This document shows, in pieces, positions 38,901 through 50,900 of a DNA stretch of 64,000 nt. The stretch lies in NCBI GenBank assembly GCA_029582265.1, contig CM055819.1:33160967-33224966 (forward strand). The letters are read 5' to 3'. Positions within the stretch are counted from its first letter, which is position 1. Each line of letters begins with the position of its first letter. The DNA comes from Zoroaster sp. YZ-2022. Lineage: Eukaryota; Echinodermata; Asteroidea; Forcipulatida; Zoroasteridae. Position numbers and translations under genes: made by a program. The notes under the pieces are model-generated. The model did no database searches and was not told the origin of the DNA. It worked only from the letters and a program-made list of their open reading frames with translations.

Positions 38901-41900
38901 TAGCTTAGTAAATAAGTGATAGCCTTGAAATGCTCTGCTGAACTGAATGGTAAAGTGTACTCATAACATTCAATAAATTGTTTTAAGTTAAAAATCATTG
39001 CAGTTCCTATATGACTAATTTTTTATTTTTTTGGTAAACTTTTTCACTAAAACCATGAAAAATCTAGGATAAAAGCCTAGATCTTTCAAGAAATACATAT
39101 GCCAACAATTTTAGCATCTTTTGAAGCACATGCCCAAAATAACTGTATATGGTACAACATTAAAATGGTCTATACAAATATTTCAATTGTACTCACTCTT
39201 TCTTTTCATGAGTAATCAATCTTTTTATCGGCAATAAAATATTCGTATTCATTGAGAGGAACAGTGGTAATAGTAACAGTATCGCTTCTGAGTGTAATCT
39301 TGACAAATTGCTCTGAAACGAAATTGCTCTATATGTATTCAAAAATTTAAAAAAGTGGGGGGGTGGGGGGGCAGCACAGTTAATATTTTATGAACAATTT
39401 CTCTTTAAAAAAGTATCCTCAACAACCACAAATTCCTCATCTGTGTTTTGGATGGTATTCCACATTTTTCTTAATTGAGAAATTTGTTAAGATATAATGT
39501 TAAACCAGCGAGGTGATCATTAATGTCTGATTGCTGGATTGTTGAAGGAATCACTACTGATCTCAAAGGCTTCAAAGCACTTCACTGTCAGGTCCTCAAT
39601 GGACACGTCGAAGGGAAACATTGGGAACAACATCCTGGCTAATGAGGATTAATGAGGGCAGAGCCATTGATCTTTGTGATTAAACAAGACGTTTTGTTTG
39701 ATATTACCCCAGTCTGAAAATCCCTCTTTCATTTGGTACTTATAATTCCGGTAACATCCGTGTCCTAACAGTATTTTGCTGTTCAGCAACAATCATTAAA
39801 ATAAAATCCATGTATATTTATGGAATTATTTGACTTACCATTTAATGGTCCAGCAATCCTCCTAAAAGGATCCCCTCAATGAAACATAATTTCTCATTTT
39901 CAAACTTATTGAGAATGGGAGACTTTAGGACAATAGGTGGCAGCAGACTGGCCAGTCCGTTTACCATATTTGTTGACATTATTTTAAGGCTGTACGTTTT
40001 GGGTTATTTTGGGAACCGGATAGCCAACATTGGTAATCTTCGGATACCATGGTACCCGTAAACAATTTGTAAAAATACTCCCGAATGTATAAAATAACCA
40101 ATGTGAACAAGTTTCTCTTGTTTAATTAGAGTCATAAAAAAATGTGGATTACTGTAATAATTTTCCCGCCTCTTTATTAAAAACGACGGAGACTTCTATT
40201 TGTGTGGCTTAAAATGCTTAGTCAAAATTTTTGAAAGTCGTTTACGGGTAATTGGAACCGAAAAATGGAACCGGGTAATGACAGTTTCGGTCGGGTATCC
40301 GGGTACCCGGCACTGCCTTAAATCATTTCAAGCATAAGCCAATATTGAGAGCAATGGGAAAGGACCAGGTAGTCTACTGTCACCTAATGTCACAAGAGTC
40401 ATTCCTAGGTGTACAGAATCATAATTAACCTATGTCATGATTGGAACATTCTTACATTGCTATTGTAATATATTATTTTCGACACTTATGTACAATAGGT
40501 TTAAACTGAGAAAAATCTGGATTTTTTTTGCATGAGCTATGCTTAACTTTGATCTTATGGCTTTGAAGAACTCTATGCAAAATGTTCATTGTAAACTCTG
40601 CGTTATCTTGATTTGAAATGGTTCAAATTTTGACATGTGTTTTGTAAGGTTGACTAGCATCTGACATTTAGTCACAAGCTAGAAAGCAGGATTCATGGGA
40701 TCATCTCTCACTCTCACAGATTCTCTTTTTTTTTTAACCACAAACATTTTTCTACACATTTTCTTAACTTCTGATTGAAGTGCCTTTTCCACTCTGTTTG
40801 CATGTCTACTTTTTATTTCGTAAATGTTTGAAAAAGAGCACTTTTTTTGCCTCTTTTCCAATAGTGTATTAACAAATTGTTGCTGTTAAGCATGCATGAC
40901 ATAATATTCAAAGAAATAATTGTGCGAACTTGTCGGATAAAGTTGAATGTGTGCTTTAGTTTTGCCCATTATTGGGGTTAAATTCTAGTGAGTTAGGCGT
41001 TCTAGTATATATTGTGTCCCGTGTTTCTTCTACATTCAGTTCCTGCAGTCCACCATCAGTAACAAAGTGGAAGGCCTGATGCCGCTGAGGAAAACCCCAG
41101 CTCTGCCCCCTGCCCATCAGACCCAATTATCCTCTACGTCCACTCAGACACCACCATCTAGACCTGTAGTTACTCCTAACAGATCACTGTCACCTCCTAG
41201 GCCATTATCACCACCATTCAGACCCCAGTCTCCCATAGCAAGATCTCTATCACCCACTACATTACCATCAAGGCCTCCCTCACCCCCGCCAAGGCCTTGC
41301 TCTCCACTCCTTAGGTCTCTGTCTCCCCAATCCAGACTCTTTTCTCCTCAATGTAGACCCTTGTCTCCCCATTCGAGACCCTTGTCTCCCCAATCAAGAC
41401 CCTTGTCTCCCCATTCAGGACCCTTGTCTCCCCAATCGAGACCCTTGTCTCCCCAATCCAGACCCTTGTCTCCCCAATCCAGACCCTTGTCTCCCCAGTC
41501 GAGACCCTTGTCTCCCCAATCAAGACCTTTGTCTCCTCCAAATCAAGTCTGTTCACCACCTCAACGTCCTTGGTCACCATTACGACCTATATCACCACCC
41601 CCTGTGCAGAATGGCCATGCCAAGTCGGAAATAATCCTTCCAAAGGCAGTCAGAAAATGTCTCAAAGTGATCGCCAAGAAAACCAAAAATTCTCAGGTAA
41701 AAGAAAGCCGACTTCAGAATGGATGCACCCAAGCAGACAAACAATCGAAGCTGCCAAGACTTGCTATTCAGCGACTCAAGTCTAGTCCTGTATGTGACCA
41801 AGTACTGAGACAGGATGGCCCTCCCATCAACAGAAACAACAATAGTCCAACAAGTCCTATAAGAATGCGGAGCCGACATCCATCTGATCCCAGTAGTGTC

Positions 41901-44900
41901 AAGAGGAAGCATCATGTTCGCCTGAAATTCAGTCCCAGCGATGCGCTGCATTCTGTCGGCTCAAAGGCACTGTCAATAACCCCAAAGCTGTTTCATAAAG
42001 AAGCTGGCAAGCCTCCTCAATCTCTACCCCTGCCTCTAGAAGAAGCACGGTGTCATAACGGTGTAAGGACACGACCTCCACCTCAACGTCCCACAGTACC
42101 TCCTCCTAGTGTTCCTCCCCCACCCACTAAACCAGACTCTTGTGAGTTCTCCTCTGACTCTGAGGCAACTCATGATGGCTGCCCCCGGCCTGATGATTAT
42201 GATATCCGCACCTCAGTACTACCAGATCTACCATCTGTCAAGATGTCTCCCCGAAGACCTGCTCCAACTCATCCTCTACAGAACGACAACAAAATAAATG
42301 GCCCAAGCCCTAATCCCCCTCATAAACCTAACAAGCCCCCACTTAGTCCCAGTTTTGTATTGTCTGCCAAAAGTTCACAGGATAGGTCAAGGGTCAACAG
42401 TCCTTGCCAAATGCCTTCACCCCCTGCATCGCCTGTTTGGTTTTCTCAACATCCAACTCATCATGCTGCTGTACCAAGGATTCCATCTTCGCCTAGGCTC
42501 CCAGGACGAAGACAAATGTACCCACCTACTGTCCCACTACTTCATCCCATTCATCAGACCTCAGATCAAATGGAACATATTTGTGCTCCTGAGCTTCCTA
42601 AACGATTTAATCATCAATCTGCTCCAGCAAAACCAGTATCTATATTCCCTCCCCCTTATGAAGCTGTTGAACGGGAGCCATTGCCGACACCAAGCGCACC
42701 TCCTCTATCAGAGCTTTATCGATCAGAACCCTCTTCACCATTACGCAGAGGGATGATGCCTTTACCTTTGACTGTTGAACCATATTGTAGAGATATTCCA
42801 GGGGACTTGGCTTATGTACCAGTAGATCCAGAATCCTACCAGGAATTAACTCCTACTGTGAATGGTACTACGAAACGGTTTAGTCCATGCTTTGATTTTG
42901 CTTTCAGGGAAAAATCCAAACATGTTCGTTTTATACCTGGTAGTGAAGACACAAATCGTGCAGGACATGAGAGAGCTTCTCCACAACTTCTTTTTACAAC
43001 AAATGATTCATTCAGTGTGAAACAATCAATCCAGAAATCTTCATTGCCCTCTGTGATTACAAAGCCATTACCACCTATTCCACAATCAAATGGTATCCAA
43101 TCCATAAGCCAACCACTAATCTGTCAGTCTGTCAAACCCTTGCCACCAATCCCTTCCTCTACCCAGATGAATGGTATTGATGGGCTACATCATAAAGAGC
43201 CCCCACCTGTTCCTCACTTTGCTAAAGTCAAACCTCTTCCACCTATTCCTCCTCAGAGTGACTTCAGAAAACCAGACGAAGGTGCTACAAATCTTGTAAG
43301 CGAAAAGGCTATTCCGAATTGCAAGCCTTTGCCCCATGTACCACAAAGTCCACCTAGAAGGACTCGGAAGTTAAATATTGTCTCAGATGTCAGTCTTGCA
43401 GGCGGTCCAACAAACCCTTCTTTACAAGAGAGACTATGTTCTCTAGGAGTTGGTAAAGAATGTTTTGACTCAGAGAAGCTTCAAAGCTGTCCTATCGAAT
43501 CAACATATAGTTTTAATACCAAACAAAATCAGGACCATAAACACAGAAACATTCTCAGGGGCAAGTCACGGAACAACTCAAAATTCACAAGACCTCCATC
43601 TGGTGACCCGGAACTGTTGCAGAAGATGCAGAAAAGGAAGGCAGCAATTGAACTGTCAATTTCAAAAGCTTTTGTCAAGAAGGAGAATAATTTAAAGCTA
43701 GAAAAAAGGAATGGGAATCATCAGAAATGTCCTTCACTGGAAGGAAAGCTTGATTCCAATATAGAAGCTAGAAAAGACAGGCGGAGGGATGAATTAGACT
43801 TATTTCCACTCGGTCAGCCACCAAGTGCAGGTTTTTTTCAGTATCCTAACACTGCAGTTGATTCTGATGTGAATCAGTTTAAGCATCCCCAGCCTGTTCA
43901 AAGACCCCCTGATGGGGCTTTAAACAGCACTCAAGATGATGAAGATGGTATAGATTCTGAGCCGTTCCCATGGATGAATTCTTCAATGCCACGAGAACCA
44001 CCCCCACCCCCACCTCTTGAGCCTTCTCCACCACCTTTCCCACCCCCTCTGCCACCCCGTGAAGCAAATTCTACACCCCTCCCACCCCCACCTCCACCTG
44101 CACCTCCACCTCCACCTCTCCCACCAAGAATCTCCCCAGTGTCTTTTACAAAAAATAGACAGATAGACAAAATTCCTGTTGTCAACAATCACACAACAAG
44201 CTCTGGTAGAAGGGGCAAAAGACCCCCTCCTTCGCCTCTGCCAAGACCTGATGTTCGTATGTTGTCTCAAAGAAAGAAAGGTGAGCAGTGGATCCCATCA
44301 TCACAGAGAGGTTTCCCCCCGAGTATCTCCAGACTGGACTCAACAGATTCAAACCCAAGTCCATGCCAAAGTCCAGTCATATTTGAGTCCTCGGTTCAAT
44401 CTGAATTGATGGCTAAGTTGGTCAAGAAAAGGGCAGAAATCGAGTCAGATACCTCTCAGGGATCCTGGACTTCATCGTATAACTCTAGCAACAGAACAGC
44501 TAAAAAGGTACTTTCAATCAGAGGTCGGCAAAGTACCAAGATGCTTAATCAGTCGAATTGTACAGGTGAGTCAGAGCTTATGGCCAAGTTAGCACGTAAG
44601 AGAGAAGCAATTGAGAAGATGACTCCTTCAACTAGTCATCCAGGTGTTCAACAAAAAAAGAACACTTCTGAGCAAAGAAGGGATCGCACTCCAAAAACTT
44701 CAAGTGGAAATTCCGAACTAATGCAAAAGCTAGAAAGAAAATGGACACAAGCTGAATCAAATCCTGTACCAGAAACTCAGACTAAACATTCGGAGAAAGA
44801 CAGACAAACAATTAACTCTTCTGAAAGTAGGAGAAATGCTAGTTATTCACAGAAAACGTTGAATGAACCATCTGAATTGATGCAAAAGCTGGAAAGACAA

Positions 44901-47900
44901 AGACGAGAAGCGGAATCAGGGATAAAGACTGATTCACGACTAAATCAAAAGCACTTAGATGCTGAGCGTAATAGAGAAGGATGTTTTCCACCAATCAAGT
45001 ATTGTGAGGAAAGGGGAATCCCAAGTCATTCTCAGGAAACTGTAAGTGACCAATCACAATTAATGCCAAAAAGTGATAAAACTGTGTCAGGACAACACAC
45101 ACTTGAAAATGAAACCAGAACAGTGGACAAAGACCAGAAAAGGAAAGAACATTTTCCACAGATAACTCCTTCTGAATCAAGGAGAAATAAAAGCTGCAAT
45201 CAGGAAACTCCAGTTGGTCAGTCTGGATTGAATCAGAAACTTGGACCAGCTAAAGTGAGCCACTCCTCTACAAAGACAAAACTACCACCGATTGTACCTC
45301 CAAAACACAAAAGAAACAAGAGTCATCCCCTTTGTTTAACTCCAACTGAAATGAAGCTGTCATGTACTTCAGAGAGAAAAAACACATTTGCACTACCAAA
45401 AGCCTCAGGAAAAAGTTCTATAAAGGGATGGAGACAAGAAAATCACCATGTTCAGTTAACGACATCAGGTCCAGCAGAACTGATGGCAAAGTTAGAGAGA
45501 AAGAAAACAGAGATTGACTTTGCGGAACAACAAACCCAACAGGTCCAGAAATGCAAAAGTGTACCCTTTCCTGAAATTACTCCATCTGTTCTGCCCTGGA
45601 AACCCAGAAAAGTGGAACGCATTAATTTCTCACCAAAAACATCTTTCTCCAGTAAAGGTTTCAAAAGAGACTCGGGTGCTGGGAGTGAAAGTGAAATACC
45701 CAAAGTGTCATGTAGAAATAAAATTGTAAAGAAAGTTCCGTCCAGGGGATCTCGTGAATTCCAGAACCTCAAACCTTTCCCATATTTTCAAGCCTCAAGA
45801 CTTGCCAATTCAGGAAAAAATACTGGCAGCAAGGTGAACAGACCTGAAAAAATACCTTCTAAAAATATTCAAGACTACCCCTTCCCAACTCCAGCTAAGA
45901 GGCTGGATAACGCCAAGGTCAAACAGAAACAGAGCGACAAGCGCGAACTTCCTCAAAGTGTAGTCCATCTTTGGAAGAGAACCTCAATGAGGAAATCCCC
46001 CTCTAAGAGGGTTTCTTATAAAATGCGTAGGAATTCCAAAACCCTGTCACCCTCTCTGACCCAGGAGTGTCACTCCAAGGCCCCATGTGCACCCAAGACG
46101 CTTCCCAAACCGACCAGCGCTAAGAGAATCCAGGCCGCTAGATTGTTGGGGTCAGCTGTTAGCACCATCACCACTGCTCCTCGCATACACATAGACACTA
46201 CTAATACTGTCCAGAGACTTCAGGTGTGGTGCATGTTTATGTTGTTGGCATGAGAATTGTGAACGATGCACAGTTTCTGGATGCGAATCGTCACCTCCAC
46301 AAATGTGGTTTATCAGTACTGCTACAAATTTCATTGTCAACAAATGACATTTTTGTGGAGGAAATGTTGAAAATAGCATGAGCATGAATGTATGAGCATT
46401 GCATGGGCTTGTATGCAGTTCCGTTGTCATAACTAAGTTCAGGCTTTCCTTGGAAAGAATACTAAATTTAATCACCAAGGATCTCCAGATGTGAACCAGC
46501 TTACTAATTAAAGATGAATTGCCTATTTTTTTATATATTAATTTACCAGTTATGTTCAGAAATGTGTGTTTTCATCAGAACATTGCTACATTGAACATTG
46601 AAAATTTACTTGAGGAAAAGAAGGAAAAAACCCTTTAAAATGACACAATCTCATTTGTAGTAATATTTCTCTGAAGCATGGCTTCACAATAAATAGTACT
46701 GAAATGAAGTTATTTTTTGTATATATATAAATAGAACAATAAAAACATTACAGACAAATCATCATAACTAGGTAATATTAAACCAAAATGAATATTTTTC
46801 CTGTTAGAGACAAATCATCATAACTAGGTAATATTAAACCAAAATGAATATTTGTATAGTTTCCTTTGAATAATTAGTTGTAGTATCTAAATGAGCATCG
46901 AGGTATTAGACCATGCATGTGCATCATCATTTGTACATAATTATATTTTATTTAAATTAAATGAAGAAAGAACACAATAAATATTCATAAACCTCACTTA
47001 GTGTTTTTATTTTCAAACCTTTTTACTGGTTCTTTTCAGAATCAACATAAATTTAAAGATTTATTAGAAAGTGTACATAGTGTTGCCACAAGCCCTTCAA
47101 AGAAACATGTTGACAGTACCATGTTGGACCATTAGGTGGAGATAAAAATTTAATTATTTTCTTATTTTGTTTAAATTTTTATAAATTATTTTATATAAAA
47201 ACTAGACAGATAGACAAAATTCCTGTTGTCAACTTAAACTAAAATTTTCCATTTGATAACATGACATTTGTCTTGTGTGCATATATTTTTCTACAATATT
47301 ATTCAAAATAATTTTAAGTAGGTTTGTAGAATGGAGAGGGTATTAATTAGTTACACATTTAGATGCGAGCATTTATCACAAAATAATTTGTCCATGACAG
47401 GTTTGGATAAAATTCCTCGCCATCTATCTCATTATGCTCTGCGGTAACCAAGGTGACACTTACATCAGAGATCTGGGCTCGGACCATATGGTGACAAATA
47501 AAATTTGAGGTTTAGAAAGATGAGGCATATACCCAAAAATAATTTCACAACCAGTTTTAAAATGAACACCATTTCAAAGAATGTTTTACTTGTGTTATTG
47601 CATTTTCATTATTTGTAAATGTGACCTGCTTCATCGAAATGAGGAATGTCCCCCAAATTTCATATTTTGAGATATGGATATCAAACTTAAAGAGAATTTA
47701 ATGGGCTGTCTGATGATGCCAAACATTAATTTTTTGGTTCATTTCATTTCTTGGTTCATTTCATTTCTTGGTTCATTTCATTTCTGTGTTAGGATGTGAT
47801 CAATTGATAATGTAGTCATGCATTACACGGAAACATATGTTAGGGGACATTCCTCACTTCGATGGAGCGGGTCACAAATGTTCTTTCACTATAACAAGAT

Positions 47901-50900
47901 AAATTACAATTTCACATAAGTTTCTATATATAAGGTTAACACAAATCATTTTGTACACTTGCAGGTTTTTTTTTAACATTGTAAAATCAGAGTTCTGTTT
48001 TCATGTGTTCCTTTCATTTATTACTAATTAGCTCTTGTCATTTTTCTTGCTTTTCTATACATTTTCTAACATTGCTTTTGCATCAACTGCATGGGTAAAA
48101 CTTACCTTTTTTGTTTACTCTGAGTATTACTCTATGAGCTTTCTCTCTTTGAATCAAGATATACATTGAAGGGAAGGCACAGCATTGGTAATGTTGGCCA
48201 AACTGCTTCTATGAGTATGCTTGCTCTCTTTGAATCAATATATACATTGAAGGGAAGGTACAACATTGGTAATGTTGGCCAAACTGCTTCTATGAGTATG
48301 CTTACTCTCTTTGAATCAATATATACATTGAAGGGAAGGTACAACATTGGTCATGTTGGCAAAACTGTTCTCTTTGAATCAAGATATACATTGAAGGGAA
48401 GGCACAACATTGGTAATGTTGGCCAAACTGCTTCTATGAGTATGCTTACTCTCTTTGAATCAAGATATACATTGAAGGGAAGGTACAACATTGTTAATGT
48501 TGGCAAAACTGCTTCTATGAGTATGCTTACTCTCTTTGAATCAAGATATACATTAAAGGGAAGGTACAACATTGGTAATGTTGGCAAAACTGCTTCTATG
48601 AGTATGCTTGCTCTCTTTGAATCAAGATATACATTGAAGGGAAGGTACAACATTGGTCATGTTGGCAAAACTGCTTCTATGAGTATGCGTACTCTCTTTG
48701 AATCAAGATATACATTGAAGGGAAGGTACAACATTGGTCATGTTGGCAAAACTGCTTCTATGAGTATGCTTACTCTCTTTGAATCAAGATATACATTAAA
48801 GGGAAGGTACAGCATTGGTTATGTTGGCAAAACTGCTTCTATGAGTATGCTTACTCTCTTTGAATCAAGATATACATTGAAGGGAAGGTACAGCATTGGT
48901 AATGTTGGCAAAACTGCTTCTATGAGTATGCTTGCTCTCTTTGAATCAAGATATACATTGAAGGGAAGGTACAGCATTGGTAATGTTGGCCAAACCACTT
49001 ATATGAGTATGCTTACGTTCTTTGAATCAAGATATACTTTAAATTAAACAAACATTCTGTGAAAGTTACAGCTTATTCACCAGAAAATAGTGAAAATGCA
49101 TTCTGCTTGTATTCATTCTTATGCAGAATTTAGGAAAGAGTGCGCTTTCATAAATTTCATACTTGAAATTATTTTACTTTTGTTAAAAGTTACAGCATTT
49201 CAGAATGTTTTTTTTTTTTACTGATTACCAATTTTATACCTTACCTGTATAATCTGTTTCCTCTTAAAATACATTGCAACTCACTATTCTGATTTTCTTG
49301 TGGTTGCAGTCAAACCTAGTGATAGACCCCACAGCAATGAGGCCAGGGGCAGCCCCACCCTCAAAGGATTTTGAACCGGAGGGTGTCACATTTGAGAACC
49401 CTCCTAAGCTCAACACTCTCAGTAGCCTCAACAAGGTAAGGCAAAATTAAGGGTAAAAGAAGAAGTCAGGGAAAAGGAGGAATTCTCGGAAAAGAAGAAG
49501 GAATTCTCGGAAAAGAAGGAGTTCAGGGAAAGGAACTCAAAAGGTTGTTCTCAAAATGTGTCATGTGGGTATGAAGTCCAACAACCTCCTTTTGGTCAAA
49601 GGACTTGGTTTGCATTCATACTGCAAACCTGTGGAAGTTTTTTTGAAACTTTTGCTTGAAAGTGTTCTTTACCATAGTGTTGATCTGAAAAAAAAATCCC
49701 CAAAATGTTGATTGTTTTAAATTGAATTAGTTTTTGTGTTTTCTCTAAAATGAAATTACATAATTCCTCGGGACGATTGGAAGTGTGGTATGAGGCATCC
49801 TCACAAGCAATTTATACCAGCCTAATGTAACTTAAGGTCTGTGTACACGTACACAGCTTTTAGGCCAAATTTTAAAGGCAAAAACAAGTCTCCGGTTTCT
49901 GGTCATCAGTGCGGTGACATGCTTTTTTTTCTTTTTTTTCGGCTATCTTTTTTATACGTGATACATTGTATATGCGGGGACTAAGTTTCCCATGTACAAA
50001 GTATGGTGGCTAAGAGAGGCCTCACAAATCAGGCAAACGTTCATACCCCTTTGTGAAAAAGTCATTTAATGCACAGCATGGCAGAATTCCAATCGATCCA
50101 GCAATTTTGGCTGCAATTGGACATCGTTTCATAGCAACAAAAAAAAGAAAATTAAAAATGCCGACTCGCGGATCTGAGGCGACACGCACGGAGACCAGAA
50201 ACTGGATAATTTTTTGGGGGGCAAACCTTCATAGCTAGAATAATAACATTTTGCTAAGTCAGGTATGTGTATTTTAGTGTAACTTACTGTATTGCTTAGT
50301 TTGCAGTGTGTATAGTCACACATTTATTTTCATGTTTGCAAAGAATAAATCCATATTGAGTACAATGGGTTAAAAGAGTACATTACATATTGTCGGTATT
50401 AAACACAATTGACAATATATTAAGTTTGACAGGATTTATACAATTTGGAACATGGCAGTTTTACCAACACGTACAGAAAAAAATGAAGCAAAATGTTTTT
50501 AATCTTTCTCCTTATAGCGTAGTCATCATGGATTAAAATCCCTGGTATATTCCCTTGTTTTACCGGGGAATTGTGGAAGATGAGCAATCAATCAAAAGTT
50601 AAAGATACCCAATCACCCTAAATTAGTTTTTCATCAAAGGACATCGTTTTCTCTGATTGCTAATGTCACTATTCCAGGGACGTGCAAGGATCTCAGCCAA
50701 GCGTCGTGCCCCCTCCCGTCGCCATCGGACAGAGGGAGTGATGGCTACATCCAGTAGTCCAATGTATGATGGTGCTACAGGTCCCCTGATGAGTACCTCT
50801 CCTGATCCACTATTTGAGGATCGTTCTCCGTTATCAGGTTTACCCAACATCTCATCAAGACCTCGTGGGACAAGTGATGAGTCTCCGCCGTCTAGTAGTT

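Noticed and set aside
43879..44364. Gly/Arg-rich minus-strand frames opposite the polyproline block
   Set aside because: They are complements of CCN-rich codons in the proven + strand exon.
48166..49047. 293-codon open frame on the + strand
   Set aside because: It is the 81-bp satellite (27 codons per unit) read through; the opposite strand and array 1 are equally open and no splice or start context supports translation.
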